Shown here: in pieces, positions 32,811 through 39,827 of the stretch | How the letters are laid out: each line of letters opens with the position of its first letter | How positions within the stretch are numbered: position 1 is the stretch's first letter | DNA from: a virus | IMG/VR virus record: IMGVR_UViG_3300029258_003280 | Coordinates: 1-55,522 of that record | Direction: 5' to 3' (one strand) | DNA length: 55,522 bases | Notes under the pieces: generated by a model | Database searches by the model: none | Told to the model about the DNA's origin: nothing | What the model saw: only the letters and a program-made list of their open reading frames with translations | Made by a program: the position numbers and the translations under genes

Positions 32811-33200
32811 CTATCTCCCTTCAATTTTTTTAAGTAGCGCCAGTCTTGCCACTCGTATTCTTTTGAATTCTTCTATTCTGCCGTCATCGTGGAAAAGGAC
32901 TTCCGCAGTCCATATGTCTTCCAGAAGAGCCAGTCGGAGCTCCCCGGCGTCCTCGGCGCTTCTTCGTGCCTTTCTGAGCGCGGCGTTAATTCGGGCGGTT
33001 ACCATATCCCTGATGCCGTTGGCATCATGGGTGTTGAGAGTGAAGATATTAAAAAGCTTTGCCATCTCATTATTGTTAGAGTAGTTGGCCATGTTTTTCC
33101 TTTCTATTTCAAAGCTCATATAAAGCTTGTTATCTTTTATCTTATGCTTAATCCTGATAGTATCGCCCGGCAATATTTCCATAGGCTCGTTATTTTCCAT
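32811..33200 (-). CDS. Unknown helical protein
   Basis: It has 129 residues. The N-terminus is beta-rich (GDTIRIKHKIKD) and the rest is helical and charged. It overlaps the preceding short frame. No family is recognised. Confidence 0.5.
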   Translation of the reverse strand: MENNEPMEILPGDTIRIKHKIKDNKLYMSFEIERKNMANYSNNNEMAKLFNIFTLNTHDANGIRDMVTARINAALRKARRSAEDAGELRLALLEDIWTAEVLFHDDGRIEEFKRIRVARLALLKKIEGR

Positions 33201-33354
33201 TCTTTTCCAACTCCATCTTTTTATTCCAATGTTTCATGGACTCTTCCAGAGTTTCTATCTTCTCGCCTCAGTTTACGCAAGCGCCGTGGCGGAGGCTTGC
33301 CAACATAAGCCGGGTTACAACCGATTTATCCCTTGTCTTCGGAGTATGTTTCAT
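33190..33354 (-). pseudogene. Small zinc-ribbon-like frame interrupted by an in-frame TGA
   Basis: From the ATG at 33354 (ATGA overlap with the upstream stop, GGAG site) the frame reads 28 codons to ACVN, a TGA at 33268-33270, and then continues open as GEKIETLEESMKHWNKK to 33190. Replacing TGA with a Cys codon would give CVNCGEK, a zinc-knuckle. Either the gene is truncated, or TGA is read through. A short ACTCT/AGAGT hairpin lies 15 nt past the TGA. Confidence 0.45.
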
Positions 33355-34268
33355 TGTTCTCCTAATATCGCATCGAGGCCGCTTTTGCCTGTTTTCGCGC
33401 AGTCATCTATCAGAGACCGCAACGCAAGCTTATGTTTACGCCTGTTTTTATCTATTGTGTTTTTTGGTTTACTTTTACGTACCGTTTCAATGGCTTCTTC
33501 GTCGAGACCTCCCCATGTGTTTACTATAAACTCCCCGGCTTCATCTCTTTCGAGTAATGAGAGCCTTGCGAGGATGGCGAATATCTCGAAAAGGTCATTT
33601 ATTTTATTTTGGAAGCGTGTCAAAAAGCTTAAAATCCTATCCCTTTCAATCTGGCTTTTTTTGTCGATAGTGGCTTTGTTAAGTTCATCTAATAACTTTT
33701 TCTCATTGTCGCCGTAAAAATAATGACCGCCTCTCTCATCTAAAAATTTATCTACTGCCGAGGCGGCGACAAGCGCGTGTTGATGTACTTTTGAGTTTTT
33801 AAGTACATTCTTTGCCGCTTCCGCGATGTAATTATCCTTGTCTTTTTGGAGGCTCCGGGCCAGAGAAGCCAATAAGGCATCATCAATAACGGGGTCTTCT
33901 TTTCTCTCGGCGGCCTTGACTATTCTGAGAGTTTTACCATGCGGCGTCATCCATCCGCAACCCTCGGGAACTTCGTCTATGGTTTTTATTATATTTTTAG
34001 GGGCAACATACCAAAATTCATGAAAGCATTCGCGAGCCCATGCATTTTTACTGGGGTTCTGAATTTCGCGAAGATAGTCATTACGGTCAACCTTAATCTC
34101 AAAGGCCCGGCGCACAAGCCCGTTCGAGGGCCAGAGGCTTATTACGACCGCATCAACCCACGACTGGTAGGCCGCGCCGGTGCAGTCGGCGACTTGTTCA
34201 AGCACTACATAAGCTTCGCCATACTTAAAGCGTAGTTTTTCAATTAAATCGCTCGCCTTATATTTCAT
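33351..34268 (-). CDS. PD-(D/E)XK-like nuclease domain protein
   Basis: It has 305 residues. VDAVVISLWPSNGLVRRAFEIKVDRNDYLRE (D ... ExK) fits the PD-(D/E)XK nuclease core, followed by the FWYVAPKNII and EVPEGCGWMTP segments seen in the MmcB/DUF-type phage relatives. The remaining 180 residues are helical and unassigned. It probably acts on DNA in repair or defence. Confidence 0.65.
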   Translation of the reverse strand: MKYKASDLIEKLRFKYGEAYVVLEQVADCTGAAYQSWVDAVVISLWPSNGLVRRAFEIKVDRNDYLREIQNPSKNAWARECFHEFWYVAPKNIIKTIDEVPEGCGWMTPHGKTLRIVKAAERKEDPVIDDALLASLARSLQKDKDNYIAEAAKNVLKNSKVHQHALVAASAVDKFLDERGGHYFYGDNEKKLLDELNKATIDKKSQIERDRILSFLTRFQNKINDLFEIFAILARLSLLERDEAGEFIVNTWGGLDEEAIETVRKSKPKNTIDKNRRKHKLALRSLIDDCAKTGKSGLDAILGEQ

Positions 34269-34504
34269 TTTAATCCCGTAATTTCATAACCAGTAAAATA
34301 ACCTACCGTGATAAAAACAACGGCCATAAACCCCCAAAAGGTTAGCGGGACTGTCAACCCAACCGCTGTAAAAACTACAACCGAAAACAACATTATTTTT
34401 TCGTAGTCTTGGCCAGCCGAATATGCGGCGAAGCCCATAAGGTAGCCGCATACAAACTCCACCAACAGGGTGACTATGACCGCCATCATTAACCAGCTAA
34501 CCAT
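34265..34504 (-). CDS. Small membrane protein
   Basis: It has 79 residues with two to three membrane spans (about 4-25, 36-60, 58-76). It is coupled to its neighbours by short overlaps. Function is unknown. Confidence 0.5.
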   Translation of the reverse strand: MVSWLMMAVIVTLLVEFVCGYLMGFAAYSAGQDYEKIMLFSVVVFTAVGLTVPLTFWGFMAVVFITVGYFTGYEITGLK

Positions 34505-34610
34505 TCTCAGTTACCGCCTCATTAATGATTTTAATGGTGTAAAGCCAGACAATATACATCACGCCGAAAAAGATGTAGGCTATAAACCTATCTATCGCTT
34601 CCTTCTCCAT
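34497..34610 (-). CDS. Single-span membrane peptide
   Basis: It has 37 residues (MEKEAIDRFIAYIFFGVMYI...), one span (about 9-27). AGGGGAAGC precedes the ATG. It overlaps the MazG-like gene by 23 bp. Confidence 0.5.
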   Translation of the reverse strand: MEKEAIDRFIAYIFFGVMYIVWLYTIKIINEAVTENG

Positions 34611-35232
34611 GAAGCTTCCCCTCCTTTTCTCTCTTCGCGAGCTTCTTGAGGTTTTCGGCCGCAATCTCATCGAGGTTAAGGCCGCAATCCGTGGCAACGG
34701 CGGCGAGTTCCCAGAGCACATCCCCGAGCTCCTTTGAAATCCGGGCCTTTCTTTCGGCATCAAGTTTCCCATCGCAGTCTCTTAATGCCTTCGCCAGCAA
34801 TCCAGAAACCTCCCCGGCCTCTTCGGCGAGGGCAAGCGCCGGATAGATTACAACATATCTCTCCGGGTAAACCGCAGTCTTATATGCCTCTTTCTGATAT
34901 TCCGATAACAACATATCTGACTCCTTAACCATATTAAGTTTGCCATTTAGAATTTTAATTACATGAGAAAGCCAGCCAAAACCGGGCGGCATATCGTTTG
35001 GCCCGTTATATATAATTTCAACCTTTCCCCGGCAGTTCATGCAGAATTTTTCGCTTTCAAGCTTTTCCTTTAAGGAAAGTTTTTTATGATTAGTAATCAA
35101 ACGCATATTATTACCATCAAAAGAAATCAGCGTGCAGTTGGTTTGCGGTATTCCATAATGAGTGGCATAGCAGGCACCGCATTTATAGCAATACATTACC
35201 TTACTTTCGCCTTTTGATGGGTCTATATACAT
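34588..35232 (-). CDS. Zinc-ribbon/MazG-like nucleotide pyrophosphohydrolase fusion
   Basis: It has 214 residues. The N-terminus has CYKCGACY and a later CMNC pair (zinc site). The C-terminal 105 residues have the MazG pattern: LALAEEAGEVSGLLAKAL and KELGDVLWELAAVA, the two acidic metal-binding helices that hydrolyse NTPs to NMPs and PPi. MazG-like enzymes in phages may alter host stress alarmones or clean the nucleotide pool. The added zinc ribbon is not usual. Confidence 0.75.
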   Translation of the reverse strand: MYIDPSKGESKVMYCYKCGACYATHYGIPQTNCTLISFDGNNMRLITNHKKLSLKEKLESEKFCMNCRGKVEIIYNGPNDMPPGFGWLSHVIKILNGKLNMVKESDMLLSEYQKEAYKTAVYPERYVVIYPALALAEEAGEVSGLLAKALRDCDGKLDAERKARISKELGDVLWELAAVATDCGLNLDEIAAENLKKLAKREKEGKLHGEGSDR

Positions 35233-35235
35233 ACT

Positions 35236-35766
35236 TTACCCCTTCAACATGTTAAGTTTACTGATGCTTGTTTCGCTCAATACGTGGACGCCATCCTCTT
35301 CGCTGCCATGTACCGTACCCGTAAGGAAGATGGCTAAACCTATCCTCCCCCATTTCTTTTCGGTATAACGTCTCTTCTTCTTCCAGATTATTTTCATGGT
35401 CGTCTTTTGAAAGCTCTTAATCTCCGGGAAAACTTGAGGCCCGGGCTGCTCGGGGACATCGCTCTTTTCTTCGGCTTCTTGTACGGTCACCTGTATCTTG
35501 TCGGTGGGAATCTCGACTACAGGGCCGCCGTTGGATTGGTAATGTATATGGCTCCCGGAAAGCAGGCGCCGCGCGTCTTTTTCGGTCAAGGGCCTGCCGC
35601 CGCGCATTTTCTCCTTGCGATAGTAGAGACGTATGGCTATCCCTCCCCAGAGGAAAGCGGGAAGGTCAACAGGGGCGGGTAAGAATGTCATGTTTTTGAC
35701 TCCATTCGGTGGTAAGGTCTTGATAACCCCTACAACCTGCCATGACTCCTTGAGTTTACGATTCAT
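35236..35766 (-). CDS. Unknown protein
   Basis: It has 176 residues with mixed beta strands and a basic stretch (IIWKKKRRYTEKKWGR). It overlaps the DUF1643 gene by 11 bp. No motif is recognised. Confidence 0.5.
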   Translation of the reverse strand: MNRKLKESWQVVGVIKTLPPNGVKNMTFLPAPVDLPAFLWGGIAIRLYYRKEKMRGGRPLTEKDARRLLSGSHIHYQSNGGPVVEIPTDKIQVTVQEAEEKSDVPEQPGPQVFPEIKSFQKTTMKIIWKKKRRYTEKKWGRIGLAIFLTGTVHGSEEDGVHVLSETSISKLNMLKG

Positions 35767-36262
35767 ATATCACCGGTTCGGTCGTACTGCAAAGATACAG
35801 GGGATGGCGCGGATGGCCGTCCTTGTTGGTGCCGAGGCAATAAATTTTCTTGTTGTATTTGCGCAGCAGCTTCAACACCTTGGGGGCGCGTTCCTTGACC
35901 ATAATGTTGCTCCCCCATGCCACTATAACCATGTTGGCTTCTTTAGCGAGCCTGCCTATGTAGCGCCCATTCAGAGGGCCTACCGGGTCTTTGGCTTCCT
36001 TGAGGGCCTTCGGGTCTGTAGAAACGAGGGCGAAGAGATTAACGACATGGAATCCGCCGTAACCGAGGCCCCGGGCGAAACCGGAACACCTGTTGACAGT
36101 CCTGTCGAGCTCTTTTTCATCGGCGGTCGATGGATTAAGCATCACAAACAATAGCATGGGCTTATGTCTGTCCCATGTCCTGAACAGGTCGTATCTATAT
36201 GGGCCATCGAAGTCGGCACCGCCCTCGGTGAAGAGGTCTTGCTGTGCTCTCCTTTTATCCAT
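35756..36262 (-). CDS. DUF1643 protein
   Basis: It has 168 residues. YRYDLFRTWD, LLFVMLNPSTADEKELDRTVNRC, FHVVNLFAL, GPLNGRYIG and GHPRHPLYL match the DUF1643 family, which is common on phages and mobile elements. No biochemical activity is established. Confidence 0.85.
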   Translation of the reverse strand: MDKRRAQQDLFTEGGADFDGPYRYDLFRTWDRHKPMLLFVMLNPSTADEKELDRTVNRCSGFARGLGYGGFHVVNLFALVSTDPKALKEAKDPVGPLNGRYIGRLAKEANMVIVAWGSNIMVKERAPKVLKLLRKYNKKIYCLGTNKDGHPRHPLYLCSTTEPVIYES

Positions 36263-36380
36263 TTTTCTTCCCCTTAAGGAGGATATGCATTATATATGTA
36301 ATCCCAAAAAACCCGGATATCAGTATAGCCCAAGATGCCAAATCTGCCCCCCATTGCCACATAGACTCCCAATTAAACAT
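36255..36380 (-). CDS. Single-span membrane peptide
   Basis: It has 41 residues (MFNWESMWQWGADLASW...), a Trp-rich N-terminus and one span (about 16-36). GGAGGAGAAA precedes the ATG at 36380, and both ends overlap neighbours by 8 bp, which supports a real gene. Confidence 0.6.
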   Translation of the reverse strand: MFNWESMWQWGADLASWAILISGFFGITYIMHILLKGKKNG

Positions 36381-36672
36381 TTTCTCCTCCTACCAGTACC
36401 CCGTTTAGGAGCATAAACAACTCGCTGCGCCTCCTGTCATGGCTATGTGCAAGTTTTTGTATTTTTTCATACAGAGCCCTGTATTCCTCCATATTTTCTT
36501 TTATCTCCTGAATGCTTCCGCCTGACAAAAGTTTGGAGATTTTAGAGTGAAGCAACACGGAATTTCTAAGGCCTGCCAATATTTCCATGTATATTTTGGA
36601 CATTTCGAGCCTTGTTTCCTTAATACGGCGCTTTATCTGTTTGCGCTCTTTCAGTTTTTTTAAGATACCCAT
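36373..36672 (-). CDS. Helical protein
   Basis: It has 99 residues, Lys/Arg- and Leu-rich, with coiled-coil tendency (KENMEEYRALYEKIQKLAHS). It overlaps its upstream neighbour by 13 bp. Function is unknown. Confidence 0.5.
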   Translation of the reverse strand: MGILKKLKERKQIKRRIKETRLEMSKIYMEILAGLRNSVLLHSKISKLLSGGSIQEIKENMEEYRALYEKIQKLAHSHDRRRSELFMLLNGVLVGGENV

Positions 36673-37010
36673 TCCAGCCCCTCTATCTTGGCGGTCGTAA
36701 TACCGCGCAATGCTTTATATGATTCCGCCTTTTGCATCGTGACGGCAATGTCGCCATTAGCCAGAGCATTAATAAGCTCATCCGCCACCTCGATGATTAC
36801 TTTGTTGTTTCTGATTGTATTATTTAACATGAGAAGATTATGCTCCAACTGCTTAATCTTCGCCTTACGCTCGGCCTTGCTTCTTTTTTCGGGCTCTCTT
36901 TTGTCTTTTATGTTGGCCTTGAGGTCGGCCACTTGCTGTTTGAGAGCCTTGTTCTCGGCTTCCAGCTTGACGAGTCTTCTGCGCTTCTGGGCCTTCTCGA
37001 ACTTGCTCAT
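36660..37010 (-). CDS. Coiled-coil protein
   Basis: It has 116 residues. The start at 37010 follows AGGAGGAAACA. There is one long heptad-rich helix (VKLEAENKALKQQVADLKA) and a short C-terminal domain. It may pair with the helical protein at 36373. Confidence 0.55.
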   Translation of the reverse strand: MSKFEKAQKRRRLVKLEAENKALKQQVADLKANIKDKREPEKRSKAERKAKIKQLEHNLLMLNNTIRNNKVIIEVADELINALANGDIAVTMQKAESYKALRGITTAKIEGLEWVS

Positions 37011-37405
37011 TGTTTCCTCCTGTCTATCTTTGTACATATAACCTTTACCTTGTTGTATGGTTGCGCATATCTTACCTGAATGTAACCTTTGGCTATACAC
37101 CGGGGATTAACCCTGCCATTTTGGGAATGCTTACAGTTTTGGCAGTACCCCGGGGAGTCGAAATAACACAGGGCTACGCCCCCGGCGTTGGCATATCTTA
37201 ACCATGCAATAAGCCCTATTATAGAAAGAATGTTATACGCCGCGAAGAGGGCCGCCTGACTGTAGATGCCTATATTAAGGTCGATTATAATCCAGATGGT
37301 GTTGGCTGTAATCCACAAGGCGAAGCCGAGCCAATGTTTCTTGATTACAAACCAGTTGCCGGTGAGAGACAACCCCGCCGTAAACCAACCTATTATATCA
37401 AACAT
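37007..37405 (-). CDS. PnuC-like membrane protein with C-terminal cysteine cluster
   Basis: It has 132 residues. Residues 1-70 carry three spans with the GWFTAGLSLTGNWFVI and GFALWITANTIWII pattern of small PnuC/NMN-transporter-like proteins found in phages. Residues 80-130 add Cys at CQNCKHS, RCIAKG and VICTK, a likely zinc site. Nicotinamide-riboside transport is suggested by family pattern only. Confidence 0.6.
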   Translation of the reverse strand: MFDIIGWFTAGLSLTGNWFVIKKHWLGFALWITANTIWIIIDLNIGIYSQAALFAAYNILSIIGLIAWLRYANAGGVALCYFDSPGYCQNCKHSQNGRVNPRCIAKGYIQVRYAQPYNKVKVICTKIDRRKQ

Positions 37406-37413
37406 TATGTCTC

Positions 37414-37986
37414 CTATTTGTATTTCCAGAGTGGCATTATAGTCCCGACCACCGGGCCCACGGATGTTTCTCCCTCTATCCGAAGAGAGGAGTTATAATC
37501 ATCCTTTGCGAGATTGTTTGCCAGATAAATATCGACCGTTTCAGAAGAGCTCATTTCCTTTATGGCTTTAAGTACCTTCATTAGCAGGTCTATTTTTACC
37601 TTTGTCGATTTACACCCTTCCTTAAGCTTGGGGTTTTGGTTTTTCTCCGTTATATCGACAACATCCGGCATGTCGCCATCTTGCATTATACGACAGGGAA
37701 TATAAAGCTTACATCCCGAGTCTTCCCGGGCCTCGACAACGCTTTTATTCTCAAGCTCGAAATCAACAAGGGGGTTTTCGAGGCTCTTTATTTTTAATGC
37801 GTCCTCTTTTTTTACAAGCACCCTCTCACCCTTGTTTAGCTTGTGGGGGTTTAGGATTAAAGCCACCTTCCCATCACTACCGGCCGCCGCGCCAGATGTG
37901 CTTAGTATCATTTCATGAATTTTGTATCTCGAAAGCGTCCTGTCTCCGCATACGGCGGCAACCTCAAAATAGATACCTTTTAACAT
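37414..37986 (-). CDS. Unknown protein, possible sliding-clamp-like ending
   Basis: It has 190 residues. The ATG at 37986 overlaps the upstream stop (TAATG). Beta-alpha-beta pattern; the end, DYNSSLRIEGETSVGPVVGTIMPLWK, has the (S)LRIEG ... IMP form of sliding-clamp C-termini. This is a weak lead. SLENPLVDF contains NPL. Confidence 0.5.
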   Translation of the reverse strand: MLKGIYFEVAAVCGDRTLSRYKIHEMILSTSGAAAGSDGKVALILNPHKLNKGERVLVKKEDALKIKSLENPLVDFELENKSVVEAREDSGCKLYIPCRIMQDGDMPDVVDITEKNQNPKLKEGCKSTKVKIDLLMKVLKAIKEMSSSETVDIYLANNLAKDDYNSSLRIEGETSVGPVVGTIMPLWKYK

Positions 37987-38918
37987 TATTCCTCTCCATA
38001 CAATGAACAATTACAGACGGGCTTGTCGGGGTCGAGCTCGAAGTGGTTGTATATATCGAGAGTTTCCTTGCAAAAACCCACCCACCCCTCGTAGCCGCGC
38101 ATTCTCAAGGCCATCAACACCTTTTCATACATATTTTTTCTTTCCGCAAAAGGAAGTCTCATCTTAAAGGCCTTGCCGTTATACCCGCATTTATCGCTCT
38201 CGCTTGTGGCTTTCCTTAACCATTTATGGTAGCGCCAATTATAATTGAAACGTAGCGAGCCCAAGGTAATGCGCTCTGGCTTAACTTCGGCACATTTAAT
38301 TATCTCATCCTGAGAATCTACATTTTTGCCCGTAAGGTTTTCAGGGATAAGGGGGTCTATCCTCAGCCTTATTCTCCAACCCGACTCTGATAACATCTTC
38401 GCGGCCACAAGGCGGTCTATCACTTCCGGGGCGTTCATTTCGTACATCCCGGCGTTGGTAGATACGCTAAATGAGACTATTACGTTGCCGAGAGCCGGGT
38501 ATGGCCTTAAGGCTTCCACAACATTCTTACCGCCTTTAGTGACAAGCAATAATGTATGTTTCTTGATATTCTTGTCGTAGGCAAACATCTCAAAAAGCAC
38601 TTGTAGATACTTTATATCTATAAAACTATCCGCAAGCTCCCCGGCATTCAGTATCGCCGGTTCCCCGGTCTTTTCTCCCCACGCCGCCAACTCCTTTTTT
38701 ATGTCTTCGGTGTTGGTGAAGACGTTTGGTATCGGCTTGCTGGTGCCTTTTATCAGGGTGTTGCGCATGGTATGTTTAAGATAGCAGTAAGCGCAATCAT
38801 AAAGACACCCGTTGGCGTGGGCGAGAATATAAAAATGAGGGCAAACGACACCCTTCGGGGTCGAGTCGAACTTCTTAATAAACGGTGAATGCCTTATTCT
38901 ATACACTATCTGGGCCAT
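37986..38918 (-). CDS. Radical SAM protein of the spore-photoproduct-lyase type
   Basis: It has 310 residues. CLYDCAYCYLKH (about 39-50) gives the CX3CX2C cluster with the YCYL sequence typical of spore-photoproduct-lyase-like enzymes. Conserved substrate-side strands such as LRIDPLIP follow, and a C-terminal CNC. SPL repairs the spore photoproduct in DNA; phage relatives could repair UV damage or modify another substrate. Which reaction is used cannot be told. Confidence 0.75.
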   Translation of the reverse strand: MAQIVYRIRHSPFIKKFDSTPKGVVCPHFYILAHANGCLYDCAYCYLKHTMRNTLIKGTSKPIPNVFTNTEDIKKELAAWGEKTGEPAILNAGELADSFIDIKYLQVLFEMFAYDKNIKKHTLLLVTKGGKNVVEALRPYPALGNVIVSFSVSTNAGMYEMNAPEVIDRLVAAKMLSESGWRIRLRIDPLIPENLTGKNVDSQDEIIKCAEVKPERITLGSLRFNYNWRYHKWLRKATSESDKCGYNGKAFKMRLPFAERKNMYEKVLMALRMRGYEGWVGFCKETLDIYNHFELDPDKPVCNCSLYGEE

Positions 38919-39219
38919 CGGTTTCCTCTTTTTTGGTTTCCTGTATTTCCGGTTTTTTGGCCAGTCCCTTATATATAAGCCAATCCTCGATGTCGAAGAA
39001 ATGCTTACAGGTGTTGTCTGTGCATATAAACATTAGAGCGGGGTTTACGGGCTCACTCACCTCCACAGAGGATGATTCTCTAACAGGAAGCCCGTAATAG
39101 AAGGCTTTTATTCCCATAAGCAAATCTTGATTCCCGCATTTGGGACACCCGATAACCTGAGCCCCCACCAACATACCTTCAGAGGGTGTATCATTCTCTG
39201 TCTTTTTTCTTGGTTCCAC
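38899..39219 (-). CDS. Small zinc-ribbon protein
   Basis: It has 106 residues. CPKCGNQD and CTDNTCKHFF make a CxxC/CxxxxC ribbon. The acidic tail ends over the start of the radical SAM gene (20-bp overlap). Confidence 0.55.
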   Translation of the reverse strand: MEPRKKTENDTPSEGMLVGAQVIGCPKCGNQDLLMGIKAFYYGLPVRESSSVEVSEPVNPALMFICTDNTCKHFFDIEDWLIYKGLAKKPEIQETKKEETDGPDSV

Positions 39220-39454
39220 GTCTCCCTCTCCTTGCTAAAAAGCCTACAAGATTATATACCAATGTTGACAACCGGCAGCGCTTCTTGTCCGGTATCCAAA
39301 ACCAGCATGTCTCATTCTGAACACAATTTACTATGTTCATGAGATTAGCTATAGGGCATAATTTCTCTTTGTCGGGAGTCATCTCCACATCCTTTCTCTT
39401 AAAATGTTCCTTACTCCGAGCTCTCCCCCGGCGTCTGGTTTCCCCTTGGGTCAT
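39191..39454 (-). CDS. Basic cysteine-containing small protein
   Basis: It has 87 residues. Arg/Lys-rich ends surround a Cys segment (LCPIANLMNIVNC, ETCWFWIPDKKRC). The ATG overlaps the upstream stop by one base (TAATG). Confidence 0.5.
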   Translation of the reverse strand: MTQGETRRRGRARSKEHFKRKDVEMTPDKEKLCPIANLMNIVNCVQNETCWFWIPDKKRCRLSTLVYNLVGFLARRGRRGTKKKDRE

Positions 39455-39756
39455 TATTTCCCCTCTTTTGCTATATTTTCGAGGATATTAAAGATTCCCC
39501 ATTTTTTTGCCGTCTTATACAGGCCGGTAAGTTTTTGTAATGTTTCAGGGGATAACAAGCTTTTGGTTTTTTGGTAACCATCGGCTATATTCACCCTGGC
39601 AGTTTCGACCGCCGAAACGAGCTCGGTAAGAGCATCTATCGTCTTAATAGTTTTTTCTGTCACCCGGCGAGTCGCGTTAATTTGTTCCTTGGTTTTATTT
39701 ATATAGGTCTCTCCGTCCGGGCCCAGAAACTTCTCGATAAACTCATTTACATCCAT
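39454..39756 (-). CDS. Unknown helical protein
   Basis: It has 100 residues from the ATG at 39756 after GGAGGCGAAAG. It is helical, Lys/Thr-rich. It follows the primase-helicase gene by 71 nt. Confidence 0.5.
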   Translation of the reverse strand: MDVNEFIEKFLGPDGETYINKTKEQINATRRVTEKTIKTIDALTELVSAVETARVNIADGYQKTKSLLSPETLQKLTGLYKTAKKWGIFNILENIAKEGK

Positions 39757-39827
39757 CTTTCGCCTCCAAAAATACAATAGAATTTTCAGCTTGATTCGGC
39801 CATACTTGTTAATAATTTTATTTAATA

